DNA of 64,000 nt, taken from contig JAVHKY010000025.1 of assembly GCA_035079385.1 (NCBI GenBank), positions 17,582,501 through 17,646,500 on the forward strand, given 5' to 3'. Origin of the DNA: Aspidiotus rigidus. Its lineage: Eukaryota > Arthropoda > Insecta > Hemiptera > Diaspididae. Shown here in pieces: positions 23,521 through 34,340 of this stretch. The notes below the pieces were generated by a model, which saw only the letters and a program-made list of their open reading frames with translations, did no database searches and was not told the origin of the DNA. How positions within the stretch are numbered: position 1 is the first letter of the stretch; each line of letters opens with the position of its first letter. The position numbers and the translations under genes were made by a program.

Positions 23521-23838
23521 CTATTCAGCTTTCAGGATAGAGCAAAGAAGCTTTCGATGTTGAAAATGATATAAGGATGTGCTATATTTTTCCTATGTTC
23601 AGTTAGTTTTGTTGCTGATGTATGGAAGTCTGGCATTATTACAGATTGTAAGAACTATTTTTTTACTAGTGATAGAAATATTGAAAAGATGAAAATTGAA
23701 TGAATATTTTTTTCATATTCATAACTCACATGGTATCTATGGTATTACAAGAGACAAGTCACTGAACAAGTATCGGTTTCAAGCTTTCGGTTTGAAGCTT
23801 TCGCGAAAAAAGTCCTCCGGAAAGTAGACTTAGCCTCT

Positions 23839-24535
23839 CTACCTCCCACTGAAGACGCTGCACAGTTTCATTTGTACTGAGTGTACCACCAAGTACAATT
23901 GTGGCTAGGTCATGAAAAAGATCCATTAGAATGGGGATGGAAGCGAACCGATGGGATATTGGAGCCTATAACGATGAACACAGCCCCAGCGCCGCGCCAG
24001 ACCAGCTCCTACAATTTATTTCTAGTGGCTGCGCCAAAGGATGTACAAATTCTTGTAGCTGCCAGCATTCCATAGAGAAAAGAGGGTGATTATTTGGCAC
24101 TTTCACCGAAGAAAAAACGGAAGTAAAAACGTGTATTTTAATCATTCCGACCTCGATGGTGAAGAGGTGCTGTTCAAAACGTTGGTTAGTTTTTCATCAA
24201 GGGAAGAGCCAAATTTACCTCTCTTAATCTTTTCTTATAGTGTTTAACCATTTACACTGTACTTCTCAAATAACATAGTATCATGCCTCAACCATAAGTT
24301 AGTAGCCTATTGTTTGGATTTTTGTTGAAAATATTTGTTTTTCTCCTTCCTGGGATTAAGATGTTCACCAAAAGGTCTTGGGCAGACTTGCCTCAATGCT
24401 GGTGGAATATTAGAGGTAGCAGATGTCATTGACGACGACTTGTAGGATGTATTAAGTCAGGACGAGGAAGCTGACCATGAGTCCAGTACTGATGACGGTT
24501 CCTCAGTAATCACAGGCAAAGAGTATGACGTAAGC
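23839..24535 (+). pseudogene. Decayed fragment of a cysteine-rich (CXC-like) protein gene
   Basis: The + strand reads LPPTEDAAQFHLY, stop, VYHQVQLWLG, then EWGWKRTDGILEPI. After a frameshift near 24000 it reads DQLLQFISSGCAKGC and SCSC. A further piece at about 24385 reads TCLNAGGILEV followed by an acidic tail, interrupted by a stop. From memory, this order (PPT..AA..HSLRVY.QVQ.WLG, WGW......G.L.P, LL..I.C.C..GC...CSC) recurs in many uncharacterised insect proteins with a Tesmin/TSO1-like cysteine cluster. The copy is broken by at least two stops and a frameshift, and it sits between the inverted arms. It looks like cargo or a remnant of the element's own gene. Confidence 0.55.
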
Positions 24536-25362
24536 GAATAATATCAAGTACCCCCATCCCGAATATAAGACTACTGTAAATCGGTAGGCTAACGTACACT
24601 GCTCCTATTAGAAACCGTATAAAACTGGTAGGCAGGGTAAAGGACGGATGGAGGAGCTCAAGTCAGGTGCGAGAAACCTCCCTCCTGGAGCTATGTTATA
24701 AAATTATGTTTATATATTACATGAAATATACTAGCCTCACAACTGTTATTCGAAACATTTTTTCATACAATTTCAATTTTGGGAGGTATATGGAAAAACT
24801 GAATTTGGTCCTCTTTTGAACGGCCTTTGCAGGCTTGCCGAGGCACTAATTGACCTTGGCTGAATATTGAATACGTTATTTGGTGGGAAATTTAACGAGG
24901 AACAACTGTTGTTTGAAATATTTTTTAGCAAAATTTCAACTAAATTTTTGGGGGTTAAACCTCTATTAAAAAAAGAACCTCCTGAAGGCTGAATAACTGG
25001 TTGTATTGCAAATTTAACGAGGAACAACTTTTGTTTGAAACATTTTTTAATAAAATTTCAATTTTGTGAGGTATATGGAAAAACTTATTTTGGTTCTCTT
25101 TGAACGCCTTTTGCAAAGGCACTAATTGGCATGGGCTGAAAATTGAATACGTTATTTGGCAGGAAATTTAACGAGGAACAACTTTCGTTTGAAATATTTT
25201 TCAATAAAATTTCAATTCCACGCGATGTAGGCGAAAAACTAATTTTTTGGGGTTTTGAACCCTCATAAAAAAAGAAGCTCCTGGGTGAAACCGAGGGATT
25301 TTTAGTATGTTGTTCAGGACCACATCCTGAACCATTATCAGCAGCAAAATGTTTTTTTCCTT

Positions 25363-26920
25363 ATTTGCCTACACTCCAAGTGTGGTTCATTATCTGGCAT
25401 GCACAGTATTCAGCTAGCCACTCCAGTCCAAGCAGCACCAGCATTCCCTCTCTCAGCTAATATCGAGAGAATAATAGAGGTAACCCTTCACGGTGGACGA
25501 TTCTGAAAGCTTTGCTTGGACTTCAAAGAAAGGTTTGAGGTCAACCATGCCTCGAATCCTGTCCCTGCCCGGCATCTCTTTCAGGACGTGAAAGGTTCTG
25601 ACCTACGGACGCGGAAGTTTCAGGAAAATAATACAGGAAATTCCTTTAGGAAAGTAAGTAGAATTCCTAATTTACTGAATTTTCCCTGATGCCCCAAGCG
25701 TAGATTATTCATCCAAAAAACAGGTGAAATGTACGCCCCCAAGCGGAAAAATTGCAGCGCACGAGTGCATCGATCGTGCGATGATCTAAATTCGCGAGAA
25801 TTTATATCGCGCCTTCCCCTCCCTCCTTCGCTCGCAATGAGCGTTCATTTCTAATTAGAAAATGTAATTTTCCGAAACAGCTGGCATCGAAATAGCGCGA
25901 CGTTCGTTGTGAAATCGGGAAATTCGTCGCCGCCGTTCGTCGCTGCGAGCATTTTAAAGACGATACACGACCGAATTGCTGGCGTCGGCGACCTATTCAA
26001 GTTCAATATTTAACGTTGATATATACGCGCCGCACATATTATAGAGCTGTATACGTAAAATATATTGCATACGCTAATGCCGTCAGCAGCATACTTTACT
26101 CAGTACAATTCTCATCTGCCCTGCGAAACCAGCGTGTAATTCGAGCGACTTGTAGCAATACGCACACATACATACATATACATACATAATGGAGCGTGAG
26201 GACGATAGAGCTTGAGCGCGCGCTGAAAAACTTTTGCCTCTGCTGGAATTCAAATTGACGATACCGTATACGAAAAGCTATAAATAGGTGTGGTACAAAT
26301 ACAGCGTAACAGTCAACTTGAAAAATGATACGATGTCGGCGGTTATATTACTTGGTGACTTTATGAGCGGTGCTGTTTCAACAACGGACATCGTCATTAC
26401 ACGTTCCATTACATTCAAAGTGCTGTAGCGATTGCTGTAATACAAATTTCGTTCGTTTATTTCATCATCGGATATTCTACTAGCGCGTTACAGCGAACCT
26501 ATCTTTTTGAATGTTCTTTTTTTTTTCACAGCCGATGCATGACAGCGAGAGCCAATAAGCGTTGACGTTTTGTTTTCATCAATTTGATTAGAAAAATTGA
26601 CGGCTCAACGAGTCGACTCGTTCATGGCCATATGCCTATGACACAAGTCACCGGAGACGACAGAATGTAGAACAAGCTCTGAACGAAGGTTGAAATGTTT
26701 TCAATTACGTTGACAATCCCATTGTGTTCCTTCACGAGAGAGGCACTTCGAACGTCGCTCGCGATCTACTCTCGGATCTAGGAATTCTACACTCTAAACA
26801 GACCAAGTTTCGGGCGAGTTGAGCTGCTTTGAGAAGAGATGATTGAGAATAAGGCAGAGAAGTTACCTGCGTAAAGAGTTATGAACTTCGATATAAAATT
26901 CCTTCCAGTTAGTTAGTCGA
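25363..26920. other. Gene-free stretch
   Basis: Nothing coding was recognised. A short ACAT microsatellite lies at about 26161-26190. Confidence 0.4.
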
Positions 26921-26924
26921 TTTA

Positions 26925-27135
26925 TCTATTCACAAGTTATTCCTCAGATGCGGTCGTCAGCACAATTCATAAACAATCGGTGTGTGAGGAACATCAAGTC
27001 AGAAGTAAGAATGAGAAGGAAGGCGTTTAAGCGTTTTCAGTATTGTCCGATGGAATCGTGTGCCGTAAATTAGTCCTCGTTCCAACTAACTCTCTTCTTG
27101 AGTAGAGATTTTGGAAAGTACCTTCCCGTTTTTCC
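26925..27135 (+). repeat. Direct repeat, left copy
   Basis: The segment runs from TTCACAAGTTATTCC through GAGGAACATCAAGTCAGAAG, TGGAATCGT and TAACTCTCTTCTTGAGTAG to GATTTTGGAAAGTACC. It matches 28235-28445 at roughly 75-80% in the same orientation. The pair brackets the deleted MULE. Confidence 0.65.
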
Positions 27136-27226
27136 ACACTCCTTCGAAACAGATCAATATTCCACGCACCCCCCCTCCCCTCCACTCCTATCAATCGGCA
27201 TTTTTATCAATCATGTTGATAACGTC

Positions 27227-28017
27227 GGTTTCCGGACAATTCATCCCCCTCAATTCATCGCGCTCATTTCATCCCATCAGATTCAAATTCTTCCCGGGCC
27301 AAATTAATCCCGGACGAATTCATCGCCGTCAAACAATTCGTACCAGTACGCAGGAAACATTGTGTCTTGTATATTCATGCATGAAAACGAAAGATAAGGT
27401 CCGAAGAAAAAGACAACGTCCGATGTTCCCTCCAAAATTGTGGAATTTGTACACATCCGCCGAGGAAGGTCTTCCTAGGACCAATAACAACGTTGAAGGA
27501 TGGCATAACTCGTTCGCTTCAATGGTTAGTGCTTCTCATGTAAATATATATCGTTTCATTGACGCTTTGAAGGAAGACTATGTATTGACTTCAAAGAAAT
27601 TTGACGACGTGGCACAAGGTGTGGGGACTAAGAAGAAGTACAAAGACGCCTCTCTTCGCTTGAAAAGTTTGGCAGAGAAGTACGAAGAATATAGAGATCA
27701 AGACGACGTGTTAGAGTACTTACGCGCGGTTAGTTATAATTTTAAATTGTGAGTAATACGAATACCGTGATTGAAATTGACGTGCTCTTTCAGGCAAAAA
27801 ATATTTTTTATTGTGATATACATATGTACAAATTATGAGATGTATGCAAAATGTTACAATTATACGTGAGTTAAGTATAGTGATTTGTCATCGGGATGAA
27901 TTGAGGGGGATGAACTGAGCGGGATGAATCCGTAATGGGGACGAAATTTATCTGGGGATGAGCCCCTCGCGATGAATTGTGCGGGATGAATTGAGGGGGA
28001 TGAATTGTCATAGAATC
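27227..28017 (+). mobile_element. Deleted MULE with long TIRs and an 8-bp target duplication
   Basis: The ends carry GACAATTCATCCCCCTCAAT on the left (from 27234) and the inverse ATTGAGGGGGATGAATTGTC on the right. Internal GGGATGAATTG subrepeats lie in both TIRs (about 27227-27345 and 27885-28017). The element is flanked by identical ATAACGTC at 27219-27226 and 28018-28025. It is 791 bp, so most of the transposase gene has been lost and only the C-terminal part remains. Its TIR sequence differs from that of the MULE at 1662-3585, so the two are different families. Confidence 0.8.
27380..27752 (+). pseudogene. C-terminal remnant of a MULE transposase
   Basis: The last 120 or so codons read PMFPPKLWNLY, then NNNVEGWHNSFAS, then DQDDVLEYLRAVSYNF before the stop. 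The complete transposase at 1831-3381 has the matching order AKWNQYDA, NNVSEGWHNRF and EDNELEYLRNLA. The third catalytic residue (E of VEGWHN) is kept, but the two aspartates and the zinc finger are missing. The upstream part of the frame runs through the left TIR and is not original coding sequence. It cannot act as a transposase. Confidence 0.75.
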
Positions 28018-28234
28018 ATAACGTCACATGATCCTTACCCGAGCCATGTGCTGATTTTTTCAAGTCCTTACTCTATACGCATTCGAGCCCAAAATCATCC
28101 TATGTGAAGCCCTACTTGTAAGTCTCCAAAATAGGTCAAGGTCATTGATAAACTCAAGCATGAATGACGTCACATCCACTTCGTTCATGGTCGTTCCAAG
28201 ACCACCTTCTAAAGAATGACGTCAAAACCGCGCT

Positions 28235-28445
28235 GCTTGTTCACAGTTACTCAAGAAATATGCTGCATCAACTAGGTCAATTCACAAAGAGTCGATGTTT
28301 GAGGAATATCAAGTAAGTTAGGACTAAGAAATGCAAGAGGGGTATTTGAGCGTTTTTGGTGTTGTCCTATGGAATCGTTTGCCAGACAGGAATCCCAGCT
28401 AACTCTCTCCTTTGTCCTTCAGTAGCGATTTTGGAAAATACCCTT
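28235..28445 (+). repeat. Direct repeat, right copy
   Basis: The segment is the second copy of 26925-27135, containing AGGAATATCAAGTAAG, CCTATGGAATCGTTTGCC, TAACTCTCTCC and GATTTTGGAAAATACCC. Confidence 0.65.
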
Positions 28446-28569
28446 CCTCCCTATGGTTTAGATCGACGTTTCTCTCTGCCCCTCAAAATAGGTCAGCCAT
28501 CTCTCCTTCTCTACTCCTATGAGTTGATTCAGGCAATGGGATGATACCGAAAATTCGGTCTTGCTCGTG

Positions 28570-29275
28570 ATGAGCGATCAGCTATAGCTCAGTCTTTGTT
28601 TGAGGCCGACGAACACCCGGAATTTCTCGGGGTTTCACCCGGAGGAGAGAATGATACCGTCATGAGCCCGCGGTAAGAGAACGATCAAGACGCCGTGTTT
28701 GACAGAGGCAGGCGAATGATCCCTGGGTTCAACATAAAACGACTAAGGCCCTGTGTATGATCGAGCGGGTGCTTCCGCAAAAACTCCTGTTGTTTCGGGC
28801 GAAGGAGAAAATGATACTGGCGACTTTGTTATCCATTACATTCTCGCGGTGAAAGATCATCTGAGGCCCCGTGTATGATCAAGGCGGGTGCTTCCACAGA
28901 AACTCGTGTTGTTTCGGGCAAAGGAGAGAATGATACTGGCGACTTTGTTTTCCATTAATTGCTCGCGGTAAAGGAGTGACTGAGACCCCGTCCTCATCCA
29001 ATCTCTCACCGCGGGCTGACAACGGAAGACAAGCCTACCTGAAACGTCACTCTCTCGGCTGGCGCTACAAGAAAATGATCACACTTTTACCCGCATTCAT
29101 TGCTAGAGGCACTATGGCCAATTAATCACTGCGAGTTCCCAATGTAAGACGAGCATTTCAGTGTCATGCTCTCCATCGCCTGATGAAACAATATGAGTTT
29201 TCACACTGTTACCAGCTTCGATCATACGCAGGGCCTCAGTCGATCACCGCGAGCAATCTTTGTTCTCGCGAAGCT
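28570..29275. repeat. Tandem and inverted repeat block (GAGAGAATGATAC units)
   Basis: A unit of about 120 bp containing GGCCCYGTGTATGATC, GCGGGTGCTTCC, TGTTTCGGGC and GAATGATACTGGCGACTTTG is repeated from about 28740 to 28990. A partial inverse (GATCATACGCAGGGCCTCAG, then GATCACCGCGAGCAATC) is at about 29218-29260, so the block could fold back. It may be a non-coding transposon. Confidence 0.6.
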
Positions 29276-29279
29276 CGAT

Positions 29280-29986
29280 TTCTTTGAGAACCAAATGGAA
29301 TTTGAAAGACTAAGCGATTTTCCAAATTGGTAAAATTGTGATTGTTTTTGGGCACATTCACACACTTTGGTCCTTCGCATTCAACCGTTTCTTTTCAACT
29401 CGGCACACAATATTACCCTAGAATCAAAAAAAACTTTGAAGGTTAGGCGATTTTTTTCGTTTTGGAGAGATGTTGACCCTTTTTGGGCGCATAAACCTAT
29501 TTTGGTGCTTCGCAGAATTTTTTAACAATTCTATTCAGATTCAGCGTTGAATTTTATCTCAGAATTGAGATAAACTTCGAAGATTAGACGGTTTTATCAC
29601 TTTGGGGAAATATTGACCCCTTTTGGGTCCATTAACCCATTTTGGTGCTTCGCAGAATCTTTAAACAATCGTATTTGGATTCAGCGCTACATTTTACTCC
29701 AGGACCGGGGAACACTTTGAAGATTATGCGATTCTTTCAAGCAGGAAAATTGTTTTTTGATAATTCACAACTTTGGAAACCCCTGCTGTAAAATTTCGGC
29801 ACATTTTGGTCCATAACTCAGCTCAGAAAACTCGTAGAAACTTCGGATGTGACTTAAATTGAAGATAAAATTGGGCGTACACTTAAACTATACGTCTAAC
29901 GTTTTGCGTTTTCGCGCTATGACAGATTTACCGCAAACTCCCATTTAACCGGTAACATCTTTCTGGTCCACCCTGTATAGATGGCT
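29280..29986 (-). mobile_element. Non-coding repeat element ending in a CACCCTG terminus
   Basis: Degenerate units of about 125-160 bp carry TTTTGGTGCTTCGCAGAAT and GACCCTTTTGGG.. phrases. The right part (TTATCTTCAATT, GAGTTATGGACC, GGGTTTCCAAA on the minus strand) matches 57830-58115 in opposite orientation. The outermost sequence here is TGGTCCACCCTGTATAG; the other copy begins TACCGGGTGCGCCAAAAT. Confidence 0.55.
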
Positions 29987-31960
29987 TATCTGGGGAGGAA
30001 GTGACGTCATCAGGGTGTGATATCATCGTGGGATCTTGGGAAAATTTCAACCGAAATACAGAAGGAATAAACGGTTCACTCAATAGGCGTGACATCGACA
30101 AGAAAACTGAGCGCAGGAAAGCGATGGCGCTGAAGATGATGACGTCATGAGGGAGAAGAGCAGAGGATGACTGAAAGAATTGGAAAATTTCGCGTCAAGC
30201 TATAATCAGACCCACGCAATCGAGGAAGCAGATATAGCAAACGCATGATTCGAGAAAGAGGTTCTGGTTCGCCCTCGTCTGTCTTCTATAGTCCTCATTC
30301 GTCTTCCTCTGTTTTCATTTGGCCACTTTGTCTTTATTTATGCCCTTTCGTTCTTGTTTTTCAAGAAGTATTTTTTGGTAGCTTAGTGACCGAATGTTGC
30401 GGTTTTCTTTGAACTTTCAACAGGGATCATTTTTTCAAATGCGCAGGGTGCCTTATGATGTGAATATTGCAGGCTCAACCGTACCTCGCTTTCTCTTGGC
30501 TGTGGACCTTACTTAGAGGGCACTAAAAATTATTTCCCGCTAGTCAAGATGAAATCTTGTTGCCATTATTTAACTTAAGCTCATGCGAGCTTGAAACAAG
30601 CACAATAAGATTGGATTTCGGTGAGTGGGTCTCTATTATTTTCGCAGACTCATTGAATGAAGATTGTTTCACCGCTGCAAAGAAGGAATTTATGTAGAAT
30701 ATAGCTACGCTACAGCTTTCTAATTATCATATCCAAGTTTTTCGATTAGCTACACAGTAACGTAATCTTCCTACACACTTTATTGTTTGTACACTATCGA
30801 ACCTCTTCATCGCACTCGAAAGGATACGAGTTCTTTTTATAGGTACTGGAAAAATTTTTGATGTGAAATACGGTATAACAATGCACAAACGCGTATAGAG
30901 TAATATTGTTGACGCAAGTTAGCTTATTCGAGACGGAAAATTATACGTATAATATCCTAAGCACGCTGATATAACCTGCGATATATATAGTAGGTACTCG
31001 ATATTGAACAATACCTACGCTCAGATATTTCCGTTTCTTTTTCCCGATAACGAGAGTAAAATATTCAAATATGTAACGCAAGAGCGATCAATTAAGAAAC
31101 GGAAAAGGTCGAAAGGACGCTAATCAATTCTCTAATTAACCTTACAAACTCTTTCATTTGCGTACATTTTTGTTCGACGATTCGAATTTCAAATAGTATT
31201 CTAGAGCGTAAAACAAGAACAGCGCAATTGGAGCGAGCGACCGAAAGTTCTGAAAAAGTTCTAACGACGACGGGTACTCGAAAAGGAGTACGATGGCGAA
31301 ATTATATCGAGCTTGTTATATTATTTTATTTGGTCTTGCTGGTGGTCTGCTGTATGATTCGAAAGATATATTTTTTGCTATGAAATTTTATTCGAAGTGA
31401 TAGCTTGACGGTACTGTACCGACGGATAGAACGTTATTCAAAGGTACTATATGTAATGACTAATGAGTAAATCGGTAACTACCTACCAATATAAGTATGC
31501 ATACTTGAATAAAGATGCTTCAAAGTACCATGGTATAAAAAGTACCAAGTAGCTACAAAACATATAGTTCTACGAAGTGTTGAACACGAAATACAGGTTC
31601 ATACAAAGCAGTTTAGACACAAGAGCGAGAAAAAGGGGGCCGCCTAAGGAGCCACATACACCTGCCTCTATTCTTTCCAAAAATGGAGGTGAAATTTGTC
31701 CGGGTCTTCGATATCGACCAAAGCTGAAGGCTCGAGGGAGCTCAAAACGTCCTCAGCGTCAAGTTTGTTTCTTCGACAAGAATACTGTAGTCACAATGGG
31801 AGAAAAACGACAAACGAGTCCAGCTAATCCAATGATTGTAAGAAAGAGACAACGCCTTTTAACGGCTACAGATCTGTAGCCCGTTACTACTGCCTTGTTT
31901 TTTTGCTCGCATGGTCCGAATTGGTGACAGTGAGGTCACGTCTATCGATTGCTGCTTAGG
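29987..31960. other. Gene-free stretch
   Basis: No recognised gene. A basic 100-aa open frame at 31577-31879 has no recognised domain and no splice or context support, so it is not called. Confidence 0.35.
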
Positions 31961-31963
31961 ACC

Positions 31964-32111
31964 TCGCGACTCTAGTTCCAAAACCTCGTAAGTCCAAAAA
32001 ACCGAAAATTCGTTCTACCAGTCTCAACTGATTCAGAACAGTGATAAGAAAATGTAAAAATATCAAAATTGATAAAAATGGACTTACGAAGTTTTGGAAC
32101 TAGAGTCGCGA
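31964..32111. repeat. Inverted repeat with 32-bp arms
   Basis: TCGCGACTCTAGTTCCAAAA at 31964 onward is inverted at 32080-32111 (ending in TTTTGGAACTAGAGTCGCGA), with 32 bp per arm and very few mismatches. The loop is about 84 bp and AT-rich. It fits a small MITE or a hairpin precursor; no flanking duplication was clear. Confidence 0.75.
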
Positions 32112-32589
32112 CCTATTCATATCGACTGCCTCACAGACGTGGATCAGTGTCCAGACTGCAACGCATGAAAAGCTTTCATGTATATTTCATTTTTTTTTTT
32201 TTAAAGCATAGACCTGATAGTTTTTCTTCTGGAGAAGAAATGTCGATCAGAGGAAAAGTACTTATGAGACATATAGGATAGATACCTTTCTGCTGATCGT
32301 TATTTCTTTGAGAAGTCCGTCGAGGAATGTATCTTAGTGCTACCAGATGATGGACGCGACTGAGAAAAATCCTAGAAACGTGGTGTTGTGGCCTTTGCCC
32401 TCATGATACCGCCTGACTGATACACCATCACCTTTGAGTGTAGTGTGGAAAGTGGCGCTCCTAGCAAAACCCTTACAGGTAAATAGCTTTTCTTTCGCAG
32501 TGCCACAAGATTTCGTCTATAATGAGTCTCAATAAAATTTGTGTTGATGCTAAGAAGACTATATTTCAAGTCAAGTGATAATAAGAATA

Positions 32590-32998
32590 TTATTTATTTA
32601 TTTATATTATTAGAGTGCCCTCCAACAGCCGATCGGCCAATGAGAGGAGGGACTATAAACAAAAAAGATAAGGAAAAAAAAATGAAAAAAAAATGAATAA
32701 ATAAATAAAATAAAAATAATAAAAATAAAAATAAAAACAATAGAAAAATACGGATAATAAACAAACAAAATTCAAAATTAAAAAAAAATGAAGTGAAATT
32801 AAAAAAAAATAAAAATGAAAATAATAGAAAAATACGGATATAATAAACAAACAAAATTCAAAATTCAAAATAGAAAAAAAAAAAAAAGCAGTAATGATAA
32901 TATTATGTCCACCACTAGCCACCCCAACCCTGGTCCCATGACCCATCCCCCAACCCCTTCCACAAACCAATCATTTCGAAGAATAAACAAAAAAAATA

Positions 32999-33037
<39 letters not shown>

Positions 33038-33082
33038 ATAGATGAATAAATAAATAAATAAATAAATATATAAATAAATATA

Positions 33083-33160
<78 letters not shown>
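32590..33160. repeat. Low-complexity AT block with (AAAT)n and (TA)n microsatellites
   Basis: A-rich low-complexity DNA spans 32650-32890, with two copies of the phrase ATAGAAAAATACGGAT followed by AACAAACAAAATTC. (AAAT)n runs over about 33000-33113 and (TA)n over about 33114-33151. Tyr/Phe/Ile-rich frames here are artefacts. Confidence 0.85.
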
Positions 33161-33429
33161 AAATAATGATAATTACAGATATATGGAGGCCATTTGATCA
33201 TAGGGGTGCGGACAAGATCAAAGTAAAAGATTTATGATATGAAAAAAAAAAAAAAAAAAGATGAATAATGAACACAAAAAAAAGGTACGGGCAAGCATTA
33301 TCAATTTGTTTCCAAGTTCATGAGGACTATCGTCACCTTGCTATCTAACATTTTTCTACTGTCAAAAAATATATCATGATTGCGACAAGCATTCGCGCTC
33401 GTGACATTATAATATACGATTCTTGTAAT

Positions 33430-33800
33430 AGCATCCTGTCTGTTAGGTGACTTCGCTACTCACAGACACAATGCAATGTGAAGTCAAAGGTCGCATTGAG
33501 AAGTTCAATTTTATCCGAGCCCTACATCAATGATTAATCTTGATTGCAAGTCTTTTATCGATGAATGAAGTGTCGATGTTGGGTCGATATCAATCAATAA
33601 TAACGGGTGTCGACTCAATTAATACGTTGACAATGAGACGATGGTGAAAAAAGAAACCGTCAATTTTGAGCCGATTTTCACTCATTATATATCAATTTAC
33701 GGTCGACATTGGGCGGAACTATAAATCGACTCGCAACTGACGTTGATTTTGAGTCGATAATTGCATTTTTGTCTACTATTCTAGTCAACTTCAGCGTAAA
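33430..33800. repeat. Satellite patch with TIR-element end
   Basis: GACTTCGCTACTCACAGACACAATGC matches the ACGCATTCTGTCTGCGAGTAG end family. Diverged satellite follows (GGGTCGATATC, AAATCGACTCGCAACTGACG). Confidence 0.5.
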
Positions 33801-34231
33801 GCTAAACTGAGAGTTTAAGCTTTACTGTACCCTACTCCGAAAATCGTTCCAACAATTTGGAGGGTACGAGGGGAGAAGAGTGAATGTCCAAAGGAAACGA
33901 GCTGGGGAAACGATTGCGAAAGGTCCAATCGTCCGAGTAGTTTCTTTTAGACATTTCCCTTTTCAAATACAATTGTGATTAACTTTCAAGTTTTATCAGA
34001 ATGACTCAACAGCGCCATCAAGATAAAACTTTGTTCTTCCCACCGTGGAAAACCTCTACTTGACAGTAAGTCGCCGCGCCGTCAGTTTCCGTTGGTATTT
34101 TGAATTACGAGGCTTCTTTGAAGCTGTTTTTGATAAGTAAGCACTGATCGGAACTCATAATAAGTGAGTGAGGTGTAAGTAGAGCACTAATATTGAAAAG
34201 GGTTTTTTAATTGCACAAATCTACTTTATTA

Positions 34232-34286
34232 GTTGCTTTTACAAGAGTACTTTCGGGTGTTATCCCATCATCAGTTGTGTCGCAAC
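34232..34286 (-). ncRNA. Hammerhead ribozyme motif, core intact
   Basis: The minus strand reads CTGATGA, a stem II of GGG/CCC around a 6-nt loop, GAAA, the palindrome-like AGTACT as a minimal stem III, and C as the cleavage-site base. Stem I is formed by ACAA with TTGT and, beyond an internal loop, GTTGC with GCAAC. The core matches the hammerhead consensus CUGANGA...GAAA...UH. A very short stem III is typical of Penelope-associated hammerheads, which are thought to act as dimers. A U after GA9 leaves stem II slightly irregular. Confidence 0.75.
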
Positions 34287-34340
34287 TGGAGAACAAGGCC
34301 TTAACCATGAGTTTTCATAGTATAACACTGTGATGATCAG

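Larger units (their letters stand above)
22519..25362. mobile_element. Long-TIR (foldback-type) element carrying a gene fragment
   Basis: The outer sequence left of 22640 (ACATTTTGCTG, GGTTCAGGATGTGGT, ACAACATACTAAAAATCCC) recurs inverted at about 25295-25362. The inverse repeats then continue inward for at least 600 bp on the right (24745-25362). The left arm is longer because a 310-bp unit is tandemly repeated (from 22901 and from 23210). Repeated landmarks are AAAGTTGTTCCTCGTTAAATTT and CAAAGGCCGTTCAAAAGA. The 1.2-kb centre holds a decayed protein-coding fragment. No transposase was seen, so this copy is probably non-autonomous. No clear target duplication was found. Confidence 0.8.

Noticed and set aside
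24773..25027. 84-aa minus-strand frame as a gene
   Set aside because: It lies in the right arm of the long-TIR element and is a frame of the repeat DNA.
31577..31879. Basic 100-aa open frame as a gene
   Set aside because: No domain, no splice or promoter context, and the length is within the range expected by chance.
32594..33201. Tyr/Phe/Ile-rich frames as membrane proteins
   Set aside because: They are translations of (AAAT)n and (TA)n microsatellite DNA.
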